Origin: Herbidospora mongoliensis
GTDB taxonomy: Bacteria; Actinomycetota; Actinomycetes; Streptosporangiales; Streptosporangiaceae
Direction of reading: 5' to 3'
NCBI RefSeq assembly: GCF_001570545.1
Contig: NZ_BBXD01000015.1
Coordinates: forward strand, 310,001 to 374,000
Length of the DNA: 64,000 bases
Made by a program: the position numbers and the translations under genes. Below the pieces are notes generated by a model. It worked only from the letters and a program-made list of their open reading frames with translations. It did no database searches and was not told the DNA's origin. Numbering within the stretch: the stretch's first letter is position 1; each line of letters begins with the position of its first letter. Of the stretch, positions 12,401-22,200 are shown one piece after another.

Positions 12401-14525
12401 CGCCTTCCGGCGGCAGCGGTTCTGGCCCCGGCCGGTGCCCGCGGTCATCCCCGGCGACGTGGTCGAATCCCGCTTCTGGGACGCGGTCGAACGCGAGGAC
12501 CTCGGCGAACTGGCCCACACCCTCGACACCGGGCCGGAAGCCGTCGAGACCCTGCTGCCCGCCCTCTCCACATGGCGCAGACGTCGCCGCCAGGACTCGG
12601 CGCTCGACACCTGGCGCTACCGGATCGAGTGGAAGCCGGTGCCGGTCCCGGCCGCTGGGCTGGACGGCACCTGGCTGCTGGTCGTCCCGGAGAGCGCCGA
12701 CGCGGACCTGACCGAAGGAGTGCGCGCTGCCATCCGCGCCGCCGGCGCGGACGTCGTCGACGTCGTCCTGGATGATTTCGACAGATCCTCGGTCACCGCC
12801 CGCCTGCTGACCGCGATGGACGGCGTATCCGACCTGGCCGGAACCGTGGTGCTCGCCGGCGATCCCTCCGTGGCCGTCACCCTGGCGGTGCTACAGGCCC
12901 TCGGCGACGCGGACCTGAAAGCGCCGCTGTGGGCGTTGACCTGCGGAGCCGTCCAGGCAGGCCCGGGGGACATCCTGACCAGCCCGGTCCAGGCGCAGGT
13001 GTGGGGGCTTGGCCGGGTCGCCGCGCTGGAGCACCCGCAGCGCTGGGGCGGCCTGATCGACCTGCCGGGTACGACGGATCTGTCGGCGCTGGCGGCGGTG
13101 CTCGGCGGCACGACCGGTGAGGACCAGGTGGCGGTACGCGCCTCGGGTGTGTACGGCCGCAGGCTCGTGCGGGCGGCCGACGACTCCGGCGCTCCGTGGT
13201 CGCCGTCACGCCCCGGCACGGTGCTCATCACGGGTGGCACCGGTGCGCTGGGCGCGGTCGTCGCCCGCAAGCTGGCGGAGAGCGGTGTCGCGCACCTGGT
13301 GCTGACCGGGCGACGCGGCCTGGTCGCCGATGGTGCCCCCGAGTTGGCGGCCGAACTGACCGCGCTGGGCGCCCGGGTCACGGTCGCCGCATGCGACATC
13401 GCCGACCGGGACGCCTTGGCCTCGTTGCTGGCCGAAATTCCTGCGGAGCTGCCGCTCACAGGCGTGGTGCACGCGGCGGGGGTGCTGGACGACGGCACGC
13501 TCGACGCGCTGACGCCGGAGCGGTTCGACAAGGTCCTGGCGGCCAAGGTGACGGGGCTGACGCATCTCGACGACCTGACCCGGGGCATCGAGCTCGACTT
13601 CTTCGTGGCGTTCTCGTCGCTGGCGGGAACGGTGGGCAACGCCGGTCAAGGAAACTACGCGGCGGCCAACGCCCACCTCGACGCCTGGGCGGTCCGGCGA
13701 CGCGAGCAGGGTCTCCCCGGCGTCTCGGTGGCCTGGGGCCCCTGGGCACAGGAGGGCATGGCCACCGACCGGACCGTGATGGAACGGCTGCGCCGGAGCG
13801 GTGTGGCGGCGATGGAGCCGGGGGCGGCGGTGCGGGCGTTCGTCCGAGCCCTCGGCGACGATACGGCGAACCAGGTCATCGCGGACATCGACTGGCCGAC
13901 GTTCGGGCCCGCCTTCGCGGGGACCCGGCCGAGCCCGCTCATGCGGGACCTGGCGGGGACGGCGGTCGCCGCACCGGAGGCGGACACGGCCGATCAGGGT
14001 TCCGCGCTGCGGGCGAAGCTCGCGGCGGTGCCGGCCTCGCGGCGGCAGCGGGTGCTCCTCGACATCGTGCGGGGCCGGGCGGCGGTGATCCTCGGCTACC
14101 GGGGCGTCGACGCGGTCGCGCCGGAGCAGGCGTTCCGGGATCTCGGGTTCGACTCGCTCACCAGCGTGCAGTACCGCAACCTCCTGCACCACGAGACGGG
14201 CCTCAACCTGCCGGCCACGCTCGTGTTCGACCATCCGACGCCCGCCTCGCTCACCGCCTACCTGAGCCGGGCGCTGCTGCCGGAGGAGGCGCACGGGCCG
14301 CAGCAGGTGGCGGCCGAGATCGACCGGCTGGAGGCCGGGCTGCTGCGGCTCACGCCGAGCGAGAACGAGCGGGCGGACATCGCCGCCCGGCTGCAGGGAC
14401 TGCTGGCCCGGTTCGCCGCCACCCAGGTGGAGCGACGGGACGACGCGCTGGACGACGTGCTCGTCGGCGCCAGCGCCGACGAGGTCCTCGACCTCATTCA
14501 GAAGGAATTCGGGGGCCCGGCCTGA
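3..14525 (+). CDS. Type I polyketide synthase, 5'-truncated: KR tail-ACP plus modules W1-W3
   Basis: The frame is open to the left edge, and the first residues read as the C-terminal part of a ketoreductase, so the GTG at 33 is internal and the true start lies outside. After a first ACP (Ser codon 318) come three complete extension modules: KS-AT-DH-KR-ACP, KS-AT-KR-ACP and KS-AT-KR-ACP. Every KS has the Cys-His-His triad and every ACP has the GFDSL phosphopantetheine site. The last ~75 residues (14295-14522) form a C-terminal docking domain with two helical stretches and a final acidic/hydrophobic helix ([11 protein letters not shown]), like class 1a docking domains. It should pass the chain to the next protein, whose gene starts 36 bp downstream. 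There is an in-frame TTA codon at 7926. Cytoplasmic megasynthase; the assignment is certain, the product is unknown. Confidence 0.97.
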   Translation, partial: GLALFDITTTVGRAHLVPMNLDLPALRADRLGVPPVLRGLAGGTLRRALDAPAAATLTQRLGGLRPDDQLPLLVDLVREQAAIVLGHTSPEAVAAGRAFKGIGFDSLTSVELRNRMQTATGLRLPATLVFDYPTPAALAEYLRGELLGDRDAPVAVVAASVPVDDDPIVIVGMSCRLPGGADSPERLWDLVAAGADGMTDFPADRGWEAEVADAPYALRGGFLPDATRFDAELFGISPREALAMDPQQRLSLEAAWEAFESAGIDPTGLPGASVGVFLGAGTSFYGIGTDLSVSAEGHVLAGTSNSVISGRVAYSFGLEGPAVTVDTACSSSLVALHWAAQALRSGECAMALAGGVTVLANPSIFAEFSRQGGVAADGRCKPFADAADGTGWSEGVGLLVLERLSDAERNRHTVLAVVRGSAINQDGASNGLTAPNGPSQERVIRQALANARLQPSDVDIVEAHGTGTRLGDPIEAQALLATYGQERDRPLWLGSVKSNIGHTQAAAGVAGVIKMVQAMRHGVLPPTLHVDEPTSHVDWSGGAVELLTEARPWPSAERPRRAGVSSFGMSGTNAHVVIEQGDPAPAPDDREFAVPVPWLVSGRSEQALKAQAERLLEPVADLASVDIGHSLLARAAMERRAVVFGSEREALRAGLRSLAAGESAPNVVRGSSRAGGVVFVFPGQGSQWIGMAQGLLDASPVFRERLAECETALSEFVDWSLTEVLRDGTGLDRVDVVQPTLWAVMVSLAATWRAHGVHPSAVIGHSQGEIAAAVVAGALSLEDGARVVALRSKALIALAGGGGMVSVAAGHEQVEALFPNGIAAFNGPSSTVVAGTPQALEDLIAECEARGIRARRIPVDYASHSPQVELIREEILAVLAPISPVGSAVPIYSTVTGAPIDTTIMDAAYWYQNLRSPVQFEQATRALVADGRSVFVECSPHPVLTIGVQETAEEAVTVGTLRRNDGGADRFLASLAEVWCAGVDVDFTGFLPGGRRVDLPTYAFQHERFWPKPVAARDVASVGQVTAGHPLLGAAVPLTDGGVVLTGRLSSAGQPWLADHEVLGRVLVPGAALVEMALRAGAQAGCDLVRELVLQAPLVLPAQGGVDVRVNVGVDRTVEVFSRVEGAGPWICHATGVLDVDAPPAGFDLAAWPPPGARPVESGRFYDDLAESGYGYGPAFQGLRAVWQDGETVYAEVELPSGVEPAGFGLHPALLDAALHAAVLHGGTGTRLPFAWSGVSLHATGATVLRVALTGGPGGLTLRAADPTGAPVVTIGSLTTREITPETLERAGETAVDDALFAVDWVPVPPSGSVSTAGWVLLSSDDADLSAVRARLDEGTQAPEVVVLPVSGGETARVLGILQEWLADDRLAASRLVVLTRGAVREAGDLAGAAVWGLVRSAQSEHPDRFVLVDRDETEFWPQAVGPEPQTAVRGGEILAPRLVRTPAAPLAGAPDSVLITGGTGTLGRLIARHLADRHGVRRLVLLSRRGMDSPGAAELVDDLRTLGAEATVVACDAADRAALAAVLDAHPVTGVIHAAGVLDDGTITAYTPDRLARVLRPKIDAALNLHDLTAGRELSMFVLFSSAAGTFGPGGQAAYAAANAVLDGLAARRRAAGLPAVSLGWGLWASASGMTGHLSEGEVARVGRTSALLSDAEGLALFDASAGSDRPHVLPIRLRLTADPSGDVPPLLRALVRPGLRRAAGETGHGTLARRLAALPAAEQVRVVAEMVAAEVATVLGHATATAIGPTRAFKELGFDSLLAVRLRNRLQDVTDLRLPATLVFDYPTPAVLAEFLRDEVTGRQVPAPVVTSAPAAVDEPIAIVGMSCRYPGGVGSPEQLWELLAAGGDGIGAFPSDRGWEIGQVYAGEDGASVFEGGFLHDAAGFDAGLFGISPREALAMDPQQRLLLEASWEAFESAGLNPVSLRGSRTGVYAGLMYHDYATGAGEVPDEVKGFLGTGNAGSVASGRVAYTFGLEGPAVTVDTACSSSLVALHWAAQALRTGECDLALAGGVTVLATPAVFTEFSRQGGLASDGRCKAFAAAADGSGWSEGVGLLVLERLSDARRNGHQVLAVVRGSAVNQDGASNGLTAPNGPSQERVIRQALANARLGTADVDVVEAHGTGTKLGDPIEAQALLATYGQDRREPLWLGSIKSNIGHTQAAAGVAGVIKMVQAMRHGVLPATLHVDAPSPHVDWSVGAVELLTEARPWPSTERPRRAGVSSFGISGTNAHVVIEQGDPAPVSLGAKHAKPVRTSDDAELARPGSVSDDRELAGPVPWLVSGRSEQALRAQAERLSGPVVDLASVDVGHSLLARAAMEHRAVVFGSEREALLAGLSALAGGVSAPNLVQGSIKAGGVVFVFPGQGSQWIGMAQGLLDTSPVFSERLAECETALSEFVDWSLSEVLRDGTGLDRVDVVQPVLWAVMVSLAATWRAHGVHPSAVIGHSQGEIAAAVVAGALSLEDGARVVALRSKTLIALAGGGGMVSVAAGHEQVEALFPNGVAAFNGPSSTVVAGTPQALEDLLAECESRGIRARRIPVDYASHSPQVELIREEILAVLAPISPVSSAVPIYSTVTGAPIDTTIMDAAYWYQNLRSPVQFEQATRALVADGRSVFVECSPHPVLTIGVQETAEEAVTLGTLRRNDGGQDRFLASLAEAWCAGVDVDFTGFLTGGRRVDLPTYAFQHEHFWLEAATPETQADPVEARFWDAVDRNDLAELSATLDLEADGSLRSVLPALSSWRNRRRLDAAMDSWRYRVTWKPLTGLRAGALGGRWLLVTGEGGPSADGVGAALRAAGAEVVELAADGDLLAGRIRESGDLAGVLSLADAMTTLSVLRALDDSVPLWAVTTGAVSVGRSDPLTDPARAQIWGLGRVAALEYPDRWGGLIDLPPVVDERAGQRLVAVLTGDEDQVAVRASGVYGRRLARAPLPSGRSRSWTTQGTVLVTGGTGALGAVTARWLAERGVPHVVLMSRGGVAAPELVADLAALGTRVTVAACDVTDRDAVAAVLAEIPTLTGVVHAAGVLDDGMLDALTPERFAGVVATKATGLMILDELTAGHDLDLFVVFSSLSGVVGSAGQGNYAAGNAFADAWIQRRRDHGLPGLSIAWGAWAESGLATDQVVVERLRRGGVVPMDPAVAIRAMATAVDHDETTVAVADIDWPRFLDGFTGARPSALLADLPEAAARPGPTGDDNGSRLWAELTAAPAGQRRQLLLDALRTLAAAVLGHDSGQAIAPAQAFRELGFDSLMAVEFRNRLNAETKLRLPATLVFDHPTPARLTDHLLGLLSGGTVPATQAATATGQPDEPIAIVGMSCRFPGGVTSPAELWRMVAGGLDGLSAFPTDRGWPVDADAGYARVGGFVHDAADFDAGLFGISPREALAMDPQQRLLLEAAWETFESAGVDPRSVRGTSVGVFAGTNGQDYGTLLAASGEPVEGHVLTGNAAAVLSGRLAYTFGLEGPAMTVDTACSSSLVALHLAVQALRRGECDMALAGGVTVMSTSGAFAEFDRQGGLSADGRCKAFAATADGTGWGEGVGVLLVERLSDARRLGHEVLAVVRGSAVNQDGASNGLTAPNGPSQERVIRQALANAGVSADEVDAVEAHGTGTRLGDPIEAQALLATYGQDRDRPLWLGSVKSNIGHTQAAAGVAGVIKMVEAMRHGVLPPTLHVDEPTPQVDWSMGAVELLTEAMPWPSADRPRRVGVSSFGVSGTNAHVIIEQGEPAPVSASVTEGLVPWLVSGRSAEALAAQAERLRGAVRDLPPVDVAWSLATTRAALTQRGVIIGGDHEELLSGLDALAAGEPATGVVAGTAAEGRTAFLFTGQGSQRAGMGRGLYARFPVFADAFDAVCAALDLLLDRPIRDVILDGTDLDQTVYTQAGLFAIEVASFRLLESLGVTPDYLLGHSIGEVAAAHCAGILSLDDACTLVAARGRLMQALPAGGAMLALQATEDQIVDDRIDIAAINSPDSVVISGDADVIEEWTTRGFKHTRLKVSHAFHSRLMEPMLDEFAQVLTTLTFAEPQIPIVSADMTTPGYWVRQVRETVRFADGVTHLRDQGVTRFVELGPDSVLSAMAQQSAEGVFAPLMRRDRDEVETALTALAQVWTSGAEVDWPAVLPGGRRVTLPTYAFRRQRFWPRPVPAVIPGDVVESRFWDAVEREDLGELAHTLDTGPEAVETLLPALSTWRRRRRQDSALDTWRYRIEWKPVPVPAAGLDGTWLLVVPESADADLTEGVRAAIRAAGADVVDVVLDDFDRSSVTARLLTAMDGVSDLAGTVVLAGDPSVAVTLAVLQALGDADLKAPLWALTCGAVQAGPGDILTSPVQAQVWGLGRVAALEHPQRWGGLIDLPGTTDLSALAAVLGGTTGEDQVAVRASGVYGRRLVRAADDSGAPWSPSRPGTVLITGGTGALGAVVARKLAESGVAHLVLTGRRGLVADGAPELAAELTALGARVTVAACDIADRDALASLLAEIPAELPLTGVVHAAGVLDDGTLDALTPERFDKVLAAKVTGLTHLDDLTRGIELDFFVAFSSLAGTVGNAGQGNYAAANAHLDAWAVRRREQGLPGVSVAWGPWAQEGMATDRTVMERLRRSGVAAMEPGAAVRAFVRALGDDTANQVIADIDWPTFGPAFAGTRPSPLMRDLAGTAVAAPEADTADQGSALRAKLAAVPASRRQRVLLDIVRGRAAVILGYRGVDAVAPEQAFRDLGFDSLTSVQYRNLLHHETGLNLPATLVFDHPTPASLTAYLSRALLPEEAHGPQQVAAEIDRLEAGLLRLTPSENERADIAARLQGLLARFAATQVERRDDALDDVLVGASADEVLDLIQKEFGGPA
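490..5400 (+). other. Module W1: KS-AT(methylmalonyl)-DH-KR(B)-ACP
   Basis: KS active cysteine is codon 987 (DTACSSS). The AT (about 2030-3035) has the GHSQG nucleophile serine at 2298, the RVDVVQ signature and YASH at 2583-2594, all marks of methylmalonyl-CoA selection. The DH (about 3081-3690) has an intact HxxxGxxxxP motif (His codon 3180) and the Asp of LLDAALH at 3648. The KR (about 3918-5060) has TGGTGTLG for NADPH at 4386 onward, LDD at 4629-4637 (B-type) and the catalytic Tyr at 4800. ACP serine is 5286. Predicted output is an alpha-methyl alkene; B-type KR plus DH usually gives the E geometry. Confidence 0.95.
5460..9870 (+). other. Module W2: KS-AT(methylmalonyl)-KR(B)-ACP
   Basis: KS cysteine is codon 5967. 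The AT (about 7083-8080) has its serine at 7350 and YASH at 7635-7646, so methylmalonyl; it is almost the same sequence as the ATs of W1 and W8. A dimerization-element segment (FWDAV...[13 protein letters not shown], about 8127-8260) replaces a DH. The KR has LDD at 9090-9098 and the catalytic Tyr at 9261 with no proline two residues later, so B1-type. ACP serine is 9756. Predicted output is an alpha-methyl, beta-hydroxy unit. The KS-AT linker (about 6736-6840) contains a short repeated SDDxELAxP segment. Confidence 0.95.
9930..14270 (+). other. Module W3: KS-AT(malonyl)-KR(B)-ACP
   Basis: KS cysteine is codon 10422. The AT (about 11466-12430) has GHSIG with its serine at 11733 and HAFH at 12003-12014, the malonyl-CoA signature. 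The dimerization element lies at about 12465-12605. The KR has TGGTGALG from about 13230, LDD at 13485-13493 and the catalytic Tyr at 13656, so B-type. ACP serine is 14154. Predicted output is a beta-hydroxy unit without a methyl branch. This is the last module of its protein and is followed by a docking domain. Confidence 0.95.
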
Positions 14526-14550
14526 CCGGCGTCGTGACCCGTTTCGAGAC

Positions 14551-14555
14551 AGGAG
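14551..14555 (+). promoter_or_regulatory. Ribosome binding site of second PKS gene
   Basis: AGGAG lies six bases before the GTG at 14562. It fixes that GTG as the start of the second PKS gene and shows re-initiation within the operon after a 36-bp gap. Confidence 0.8.
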
Positions 14556-14561
14556 AGAACT

Positions 14562-17500
14562 GTGGCTGATGACGAGAAGCTGCTCGCGCATCTGAAATGG
14601 ATGACCACCGAGCTGCGCCAGGCCCGCCGCCGCATCGCCGACCTCGAGGAGCGGGCCCAGGAGCCCGTCGCGATCGTCGGCATGGGGTGCCGTTTCCCCG
14701 GCGACGTCCGCTCGCCCGGCGACCTGTGGCGGCTGCTGGCGGAGGGGACCGACGCGATCGGCGACTTCCCGGCCGACCGGGGCTGGCTCGACGACGGCAA
14801 GGGCTACCGCCGTCAGGGCGGGTTCATCGCGGACGCCCACGAGTTCGACGCCGACCTGTTCGGCATCAGCCCGCGTGAGGCGACGGTCATGGATCCGCAG
14901 CAGCGGCTCCTTCTGGAGGTCGCCTGGGAGACGTTCGAGACGGCGGGCGTCAGTCCGCGGTCGCTGCGCGGCAGCCGTACCGGCGTGTTCATGGGCACCA
15001 ACGGACAGGACTACAGCCTGCTCGCCCTCGCCTCGGCCGAGAGCGCGGAGGGGCACGTCGCCACCGGCACCAGCGCCAGCGTGATCTCCGGCCGCCTCGC
15101 CTACGCCTACGGGCTCGAAGGTCCGGCCGTGACGGTGGACACGGCGTGCTCGTCGTCGCTGGTGGCGCTGCACCTGGCGGTGCAGGCGCTGCGCAACGGC
15201 GAGTGCGAGCTGGCGCTGGCCGGAGGCGTGTCGGTGATGTCGACGGTGGAGGTGTTCGCCGAGTTCGACCGGCAGGGCGGGCTGGCCGCCGACGGGCGCT
15301 GCAAGGCGTTCGCGGCGGCGGCCGACGGCACCGGCTGGGGCGAGGGCGTCGGCGTCCTGCTGGTGGAGCGGCTCTCCGACGCGCAGCGGCTCGGGCACGA
15401 GGTGCTCGCGGTGATCCGGGGCAGCGCGGTCAACCAGGACGGCGCGTCGAACGGGCTCACGGCGCCAAACGGGCCCTCGCAGGAACGGGTGATCCGGCAG
15501 GCGCTGGCCGCCGCCCGGCTCGCTCCCTCCGAGGTGGACGCGGTGGAGACGCACGGCACCGGCACCCGGCTGGGCGACCCGATCGAGGCGCAGGCGCTGC
15601 TGGCGACGTACGGACAGGATCGGAAGACTCCCCTCTGGATCGGCGCGGTCAAGTCGAACATCGGCCACACGCAGGCGGCGGCGGGCGTCGCCGGGGTGAT
15701 CAAGATGGTCGAGGCGATCCGCCACGGGACGCTGCCCGCGACCTTGCACGTCGACGCGCCGACCCCGCACGTCGACTGGTCGGCGGGCGCGGTGGAACTG
15801 CTGACCGAGGCCCGGCCGTGGCCCTTGACCGGGAGTCCGCGCCGGGCGGGCGTGTCGTCGTTCGGGATGAGCGGCACGAATGTCCACGTCGTGCTGGAGC
15901 AGGCGCCCGAAGCCCCCGCACAGCTGGAATCGCAGGCGCTGCCGGCGGTGCCGTGGGTGCTGTCGGCCAAGAACGCCGAGGGACTGCGCGCGCAGGCGGC
16001 CCGGCTGGCGGAATGGGCGGCCTCCTCCGGGGCGGACGCCGTGTCGGTGGGCGCGGCGCTGGTCCGCAGCCGCGCGACGCTGGAGCATCGCGCCGTGATC
16101 GTGGGCGACGACCGGGCCGCCCTGGTCGAGGGCCTGGCGGCAGCGGCGGCGGGAATGCCGGCCGCCGGGGTGCTGCAGGGCGCGGCGGGCGCCGCGACCG
16201 AAGTGGTGTGGGTGTTCCCCGGTCAGGGCGCGCAGTGGGCCGGGATGACCCGCGCGCTGATGGCGGAGTCGCCGGTGTTCGCGGAGTCGATGGCGGAGTG
16301 CGACCGGGCGCTGTCGGAGTTCGTGGCCTGGTCGCTCTTGGACGTCCCGGATGAGGATCTGGCCCGGGTCGACGTCGTGCAGCCGGTGTTGTGGGCCGTG
16401 ATGGTGTCGCTGGCGGCGGTGTGGCGATCGTGGGGAGTGGAGCCCGCGGCGGTGATCGGGCACTCGCAGGGCGAGATCGCCGCCGCCGTGGTGGCCGGCG
16501 CGCTGTCGCTGGAAGACGGCGCGCGGGTGGTGGCGCTGCGCAGCCGGGCGCTGGCGGAGATCGCCGGTGGCGGCGGCATGGTGTCGGTGATGCTGCCGGA
16601 GGCCGAGGCGCGGGAGCTGCTGCCCGAGGGTGTGTCGGTGGCGGTGGTGAACGGCCCGGCCTCCATTGTGGTGTCCGGCCCTGCTGCGGCCCTCGACGAG
16701 CTGCTGGAACGCTGCGCCGGTGCCGGGGCCCGGGCCCGGCGGGTCGCGGTCGACTACGCGTCGCACTCGCCGGAGATGGAGCGGCTCCGCGACCGGCTCC
16801 TGGCCGACCTGGCCCCCGTCACGCCGCGAACGGCCCACACACCCGTGATCTCGACCCTGACGGGTGCCCCGGTCGACGGCACCGCGATGGACGCCGGCTA
16901 CTGGTTCGAGAACCTGCGGCGCACGGTCCGGTTCCAGGACGCCGTGGAGCACGCGGCGCAGTCGGGCCACCGGGTGTTCGTCGAGGTCAGCCCGCATCCG
17001 GTGCTGCTGCCCGCGATCGAGGAGACGGTCGAGGCGGTCACGGCGGTCGGCTCGCTGCGGCGCGACGACGGCGGTCTGGCCCGCCTGCTGAAGTCGGCGG
17101 GCGAACTGTTCACCCGGGGCGTGGACGTCGACTGGCCCGCGGTGTTCGCGGGCACGCCGTCCCGCAGGGTGGAACTGCCCACCTACGCCTTCCAGCGTCA
17201 GCGCTACTGGCTGACACCCAAACAGTCGGCCGGAGACCCGGTCGAGCGCGCGTTCTGGGACGCGGTCGAGAGCGCCGACGTCGAGACCCTGGCGGCTCAG
17301 CTCGACGTCGAGGCCCCCGCCCTGACCCCCGTGCTGCCCGCGCTGGCGTCGTGGCACGGCCGGCGGCGGACCGATTCGGTGCTGGACGGCTGGCGCTACC
17401 GGGTGACGTGGAAGCGGCTGGGCGAACTCCCCGCCGGTCGTCTGGACGGCACCTGGCTGGTGGTGACGGCCGAAGACGGGCTGCTCGGAGACGTGGCCGC

Positions 17501-19259
17501 CGCCGTCGAGCGGCGTGGCGGGAAGACGGTCCGCCTGGTGCTGCCGCTCGCCGACCGGCGGGCGACGGCCGGACACATCGCCGAGGCGGTCGGAACGACC
17601 CCGATCACCGGCGTGATCTCCCTGGTGGCGCTGGCGACGGAGGTTTACCCCGCGCGGCCTCTGCTGCTCGTCCAGGCGCTGGCCGACGCCGGCGTGGTGG
17701 CCCCGGTCTGGTGGGCGACCCGAGGCGCGGCTGCGGACCCCGCCCAGGCGGGGACGTGGGGGCTCGGCTCGGTGGCCAGGATGGAGCGCCCCGACCAGTG
17801 GGGCGGCCTGGTCGACCTGCCGGAGAACCTGGACGACAAGGCGCTCACCCGCCTGACCTCCGTCGTCGCCGGTGACGAGGACGAGGTGGCGATCCGGCCC
17901 GACGGCGTGTTCGCCCGGCGTCTGGCCCGCGCCCCGGCCGCCGGGAGACCGGTCCGTTCGTGGTCGGCGGCCGACCGTACCGTCCTGATCTCGGGCGGCA
18001 CCGGCGCGCTGGGCGGGCACGTCGCCCGCTGGCTGGCCGACAACGGCGTGGGACGTGTGCTGCTGCTGAACCGGCGCGGCACCGGCGCACCCGGCGCCGC
18101 CGACCTGGTGCGGCAGCTCGGGGAACGCGGCTGCCTGGCCACGGTGGTCGCCTGCGACCTCGCCGACCGGGACGCGCTGCGGGGAGTGCTGGACGAGATC
18201 CCGGCCGAGTTCCCGCTCGGCGCGGTGATCCACACCGCGGCCCTGCTGGACGACGCCCTGATCGACTCCCTGACCCCCGCCCAGATGGAACGCGTCTGGC
18301 GGGTGAAGGTCCAGGGCGCGCGGCACCTGCACGAGCTGACCGCCCACCTCGACCTGTCGGCGTTCGTCCTCTTCTCCTCCTTCGCCGGCACCTACGGCTC
18401 CGTCGGCCAGGGCAACTACGCGCCCGCGAACGCCGCCCTCGACGCGCTGGCCCACCAGAGGCGGGCGCTCGGCCTGCCCGCCACCTCGATCGCCTGGGGA
18501 CACTGGGCCGGCGCCGGGATCGGCGGCGTGGCCATGGAGGAGACCCTGCGGCGCAGAGGAGTCCGCTCGATGCCGCCGGACCGGGCCATCGCCGCGCTGC
18601 GGCGCATCCTCGACGACGACGAGACGTCGATCATCGTGACGGAGGCCGACTGGCACGCACCGGCGGAGGGCGCGGTGCCGTCCCTGGCCAGAGATCTCGT
18701 GGAGGTTCTGCCCGAAGCGGCCCCGGAGCAGTCGGTGCTGCTGAGGCAGCTGCGGGAGGCCCCCCGGCCGTCCTGGTACGGCGTGCTGCTGGAGGCCGTG
18801 AAGGCCAACGCCGCCGCGGTGCTGGGGCACGCCCGCCCCGACGCCGTCGAGGAACACCGGGCGTTCCGCGAAGCCGGATTCGACTCCATCAGCGCCGTCG
18901 AGTTCCGCAACCGGATCAACGCCGCGACCGGCCTCAGCCTGCCCGCGACCCTCGTCTTCGACCGCGCCACCCCGGCGGCGCTGACCGAACACCTGGTGGA
19001 GCGCCTGTCCGGCGAGGTCTCCGCCACCGACTCGATCCTGGAGCGGCTGGCGCAGCTCGAAGCGGGGTTCGCCGCCATGACCGACGACGAGCGGGGGGCG
19101 GTCGAGAAGGGCGGCGAGATCGCCATCCGGCTGGAACGCGTCCTGTCCCAGTGGAGCGAACCGGAGAAGAGCCAGGCGGAACTGCGCCTGGACTCCGACG
19201 AGGAACTGTTCGCGTTCATCGACACCAAGCTCGGCAAGTCCCGCGCCGCGGACCAGTGA
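14562..19259 (+). CDS. Type I polyketide synthase, single module W4
   Basis: A 1565-residue protein with one module, KS-AT-KR-ACP. Residues 1-33 are an N-terminal coiled-coil docking domain ([20 protein letters not shown]) of the class 1a type that joins the upstream PKS protein. The C-terminal ~75 residues, ending near [15 protein letters not shown], are a class 1a docking domain for the next protein. GTG start, chosen from the AGGAG six bases upstream. The AT is methylmalonyl type and the KR looks like an epimerising B2 type. Its AT and KR differ noticeably in sequence from the other modules of this operon, so it was not homogenised with them. The next gene starts 15 bp after its stop. Confidence 0.97.
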   Translation: MADDEKLLAHLKWMTTELRQARRRIADLEERAQEPVAIVGMGCRFPGDVRSPGDLWRLLAEGTDAIGDFPADRGWLDDGKGYRRQGGFIADAHEFDADLFGISPREATVMDPQQRLLLEVAWETFETAGVSPRSLRGSRTGVFMGTNGQDYSLLALASAESAEGHVATGTSASVISGRLAYAYGLEGPAVTVDTACSSSLVALHLAVQALRNGECELALAGGVSVMSTVEVFAEFDRQGGLAADGRCKAFAAAADGTGWGEGVGVLLVERLSDAQRLGHEVLAVIRGSAVNQDGASNGLTAPNGPSQERVIRQALAAARLAPSEVDAVETHGTGTRLGDPIEAQALLATYGQDRKTPLWIGAVKSNIGHTQAAAGVAGVIKMVEAIRHGTLPATLHVDAPTPHVDWSAGAVELLTEARPWPLTGSPRRAGVSSFGMSGTNVHVVLEQAPEAPAQLESQALPAVPWVLSAKNAEGLRAQAARLAEWAASSGADAVSVGAALVRSRATLEHRAVIVGDDRAALVEGLAAAAAGMPAAGVLQGAAGAATEVVWVFPGQGAQWAGMTRALMAESPVFAESMAECDRALSEFVAWSLLDVPDEDLARVDVVQPVLWAVMVSLAAVWRSWGVEPAAVIGHSQGEIAAAVVAGALSLEDGARVVALRSRALAEIAGGGGMVSVMLPEAEARELLPEGVSVAVVNGPASIVVSGPAAALDELLERCAGAGARARRVAVDYASHSPEMERLRDRLLADLAPVTPRTAHTPVISTLTGAPVDGTAMDAGYWFENLRRTVRFQDAVEHAAQSGHRVFVEVSPHPVLLPAIEETVEAVTAVGSLRRDDGGLARLLKSAGELFTRGVDVDWPAVFAGTPSRRVELPTYAFQRQRYWLTPKQSAGDPVERAFWDAVESADVETLAAQLDVEAPALTPVLPALASWHGRRRTDSVLDGWRYRVTWKRLGELPAGRLDGTWLVVTAEDGLLGDVAAAVERRGGKTVRLVLPLADRRATAGHIAEAVGTTPITGVISLVALATEVYPARPLLLVQALADAGVVAPVWWATRGAAADPAQAGTWGLGSVARMERPDQWGGLVDLPENLDDKALTRLTSVVAGDEDEVAIRPDGVFARRLARAPAAGRPVRSWSAADRTVLISGGTGALGGHVARWLADNGVGRVLLLNRRGTGAPGAADLVRQLGERGCLATVVACDLADRDALRGVLDEIPAEFPLGAVIHTAALLDDALIDSLTPAQMERVWRVKVQGARHLHELTAHLDLSAFVLFSSFAGTYGSVGQGNYAPANAALDALAHQRRALGLPATSIAWGHWAGAGIGGVAMEETLRRRGVRSMPPDRAIAALRRILDDDETSIIVTEADWHAPAEGAVPSLARDLVEVLPEAAPEQSVLLRQLREAPRPSWYGVLLEAVKANAAAVLGHARPDAVEEHRAFREAGFDSISAVEFRNRINAATGLSLPATLVFDRATPAALTEHLVERLSGEVSATDSILERLAQLEAGFAAMTDDERGAVEKGGEIAIRLERVLSQWSEPEKSQAELRLDSDEELFAFIDTKLGKSRAADQ
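14667..19000 (+). other. Module W4: KS-AT(methylmalonyl)-KR(B2)-ACP
   Basis: KS cysteine is codon 15147. The AT (about 16200-17200) has its serine at 16464, the RVDVVQ motif and YASH at 16755-16766, so methylmalonyl. The dimerization element is at about 17245-17375. The KR carries LDD at 18246-18254 (B-type), the catalytic Tyr at 18417 and a proline two residues after it (NYAPANA; Pro codon 18423). In the accepted KR scheme, LDD together with Tyr-x-Pro marks B2 ketoreductases, which use the epimerised methyl centre. ACP serine is 18885 (GFDSI). Predicted output is an alpha-methyl, beta-hydroxy unit whose methyl configuration is opposite to that of W2. Confidence 0.93.
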
Positions 19260-19274
19260 GGGTTGGAACACGCT

Positions 19275-22200
19275 ATGACTGACGACGCCAAGCTGCGCGA
19301 ATATCTCCGCTGGGTCACCTCTGACCTGCACGAGACCAGGAACCGCCTCCAGGAGCTCGAAGACAGGAACCACGAGCCCGTCGCGATCGTCTCGATGGCG
19401 TGCCGGTTCCCCGGCGGGGCCGACTCACCGGAACGGTTCTGGGACCTGCTGTCGTCCGGCGGCGACGCCGTGACCGACTTCCCCGCAGACCGGGGCTGGG
19501 AGACGCTGCTGGAGACGGGGATCGCCGAATCCAGCAAGGGCGGCTTCCTGCCCGACGCCGCCGACTTCGACGCGGCCCTGTTCGGCATCTCGCCGCGTGA
19601 GGCGCTGGCGATGGATCCCCAGCAGCGGCTCCTGCTGGAGACCGCCTGGGAGGCGCTGGAGCGGGCGAACATCGACACCACGTCGCTGCGGGGGAGCAGG
19701 ACCGGGGTCTTCGCCGGCACCAACGGCCAGGACTACGCCGCCCTGGTCGGCGCCGACGACGACGCCGTCGACTTCATGACGACGAGCACCACGGCCGCCG
19801 TCCTGGCGGGCCGGCTGTCCTACGTGTTCGGGCTCGAAGGCCCGGCGGTGACGGTGGACACGGCGTGTTCGTCGTCGCTGGTGGCCGTGCACCTGGCCGC
19901 GCAGGCCCTGCGGCAGGGCGAGTGCTCGCTCGCGCTGGCGGGCGGGGTGACCGTGCTGGCGACGCCCTGGGTGTTCGCCGCCTTCGACCGCCAGCGCGGC
20001 CTGGCGGCGGACGGGCGGTGCAAGGCCTTCGCGGCGGCGGCCGACGGCACCGGGATGTCGGAGGGCGTCGGCCTGCTGGTGCTGGAGCGCTTGTCCGACG
20101 CGCGGCGGCTCGGCCATGACGTGCTCGCGGTGATCCGGGGCAGCGCGGTCAACCAGGACGGCGCGTCGAACGGCCTGACCGCCCCCAACGGTGCCGCGCA
20201 GGAGCGGGTGATCCGCCAGGCGCTGACCAACGCCCGGCTCGCCCCCTCCGACGTGGACGCCGTGGAGGCGCACGGCACCGCGACGACGCTCGGCGACCCG
20301 ATCGAGGCGCGGGCGCTGCTGGCGACGTACGGGCGGGGCCGTCCGGCGAACCGGCCGCTGTGGCTGGGATCGGTGAAGTCGAACATCGGCCACACCCAGG
20401 CCGCCGCCGGCGTGGCCGGTCTGATCAAGATGGTCCAGGCCATGCGCCACGGCGTGCTGCCCGCGACCCTGCACGTCGACGAGCCGACCCCGCAGGTCGA
20501 CTGGTCGGCGGGCGCGGTGGAACTGCTGACCGAGGCGCGGCCCTGGCCCTCGACCGAGAGGCCGCGCCGGGCCGGGGTGTCCTCGTTCGGGGTCAGCGGC
20601 ACCAACGCGCACCTGATCCTGGAACACACCCCTCCGGAGCCGGTGGAGCCGCCGGCGGCGACCGAGGGGCCGGTGGTGTGGCCGCTGTCCGCGAAGACCG
20701 CGACCGGGCTCCTGGCCCAGGCCGCCCGGCTGGCCGAGCACGTGGACGGCGGGGACCGCCCGGTCGACGTCGGGTGGACGCTGGCGACGGGGCGGACGCC
20801 GCTGCCTCACCGGGCGGTCGTGCTCGGAGCCGATCGCGGCGGGTTGACCGCGTTGGCAGAGGGCGAGCCTTCGGCAGGTGTGGTGTCCGGCGTCGTGCGC
20901 GACGGCCGGACGGCGTTCCTGTTCACCGGTCAGGGGTCGCAGCGAGCCGGAATGGGGCGTGACCTCCATGCCCGATTTCCTGTGTACGCCGCCGCTTACA
21001 ACGCCGTCTGCGATCAGCTGGACCTTCTCCTGGACCGGCCGATCCGTGACGTGGTGCTCGACGGCACCGACCTCAACCAGACCATGTGGGCACAGGCCGG
21101 TCTGTTCGCGGTCGAGGTCGCCTCGTTCCGGCTGCTGGAGTCGTTGCAGGTGACTCCGGACTTCCTGCTGGGCCACTCGATCGGCGAGGTCGCCGCCGCG
21201 CACTGCGCGGGCATCCTGTCACTGGAAGACGCGTGCACTCTGGTCGCCGCCCGAGGCCGCCTGATGCAGGCGCTTCCCGCAGGCGGAGCGATGCTCGCCC
21301 TTCAGGCCACCGAAGACCAGATCGTCGACGATCGCGTCGACATCGCCGCGATCAACGGCCCCGACTCCCTGGTGATCGCCGGCCCCGCCGACGTCATCGA
21401 CGAGTGGGCCGCGCGCGGCTTCAAGAGCAACCGTCTGAAGGTCTCCCACGCGTTCCACTCCCGGCTCATGGAACCGATGCTGGAGGAGTTCGCGAAGGTC
21501 CTGGAGACGCTGAGTTTCGCCGAGCCGCAGATCCCCATCGTGTCGGGCGACATGACCACGCCCGGCTACTGGGTGCGGCAGGTGCGGGAGACGGTCCGGT
21601 TCGCCGACGGAGTCACCCGTCTCCGCGACCAGGGCGTGTCCCGCTTCGTGGAGCTGGGCCCCGACGGGGTGCTGTGCGGCCTCGCGCAGCAGTCCGTCGA
21701 CGACGCGGTCTTCGCGCCGCTGATGCGCCGCGACCGCGACGAGGCGGACACGGCGCTGACCGCGCTCGCCACGTTGTGGACGACCGGCGTCGCGGTCGAC
21801 TGGACCGCCGTCCTGCCGGGCGGACGCCCGGTGGACCTGCCGACCTACGCCTTCCAGCGTGAACGCTACTGGCCGAAGACCGTCGCGACGGCGACCGACG
21901 TCACGTCGGTGGGACAGGCGGCGGTGGGCCACCCGCTGCTGGGCGCGGCGGTGCTGATGGCCGACGGCGCGGCGGTGCTGACCGGGCGGCTGAGCCTGGC
22001 GAGCCACGCCTGGCTGGCCGACCACGCGGTGCAGGACGCCGTGCTGGTGCCCGGCACCGCCTTCGTCGAGATGGTGCTGCGCGCCGGTGAGCAGGTCGGC
22101 TGCGATCTCCTGCGGGAGCTGGTGCTGCGGTCGCCGCTCGTGCTGCCCGAACAGGGCGGGGTGGCGGTCCAGGTAAGCGTCGGGATCGCCGACGAATCGG

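Noticed and set aside
19263-19265. TTG start for the third PKS gene
   Set aside because: The putative ribosome binding site directly abuts it, and starting at ATG 19275 gives the standard docking N-terminus.
13206-19373. Very long open frames on the - strand across the PKS genes (for example about 2000 codons here)
   Set aside because: They are composed of Arg/Gly/Pro/His-rich sequence with no recognisable domains and mirror the codon bias of the + strand PKS genes; typical of high-GC DNA with few stops.
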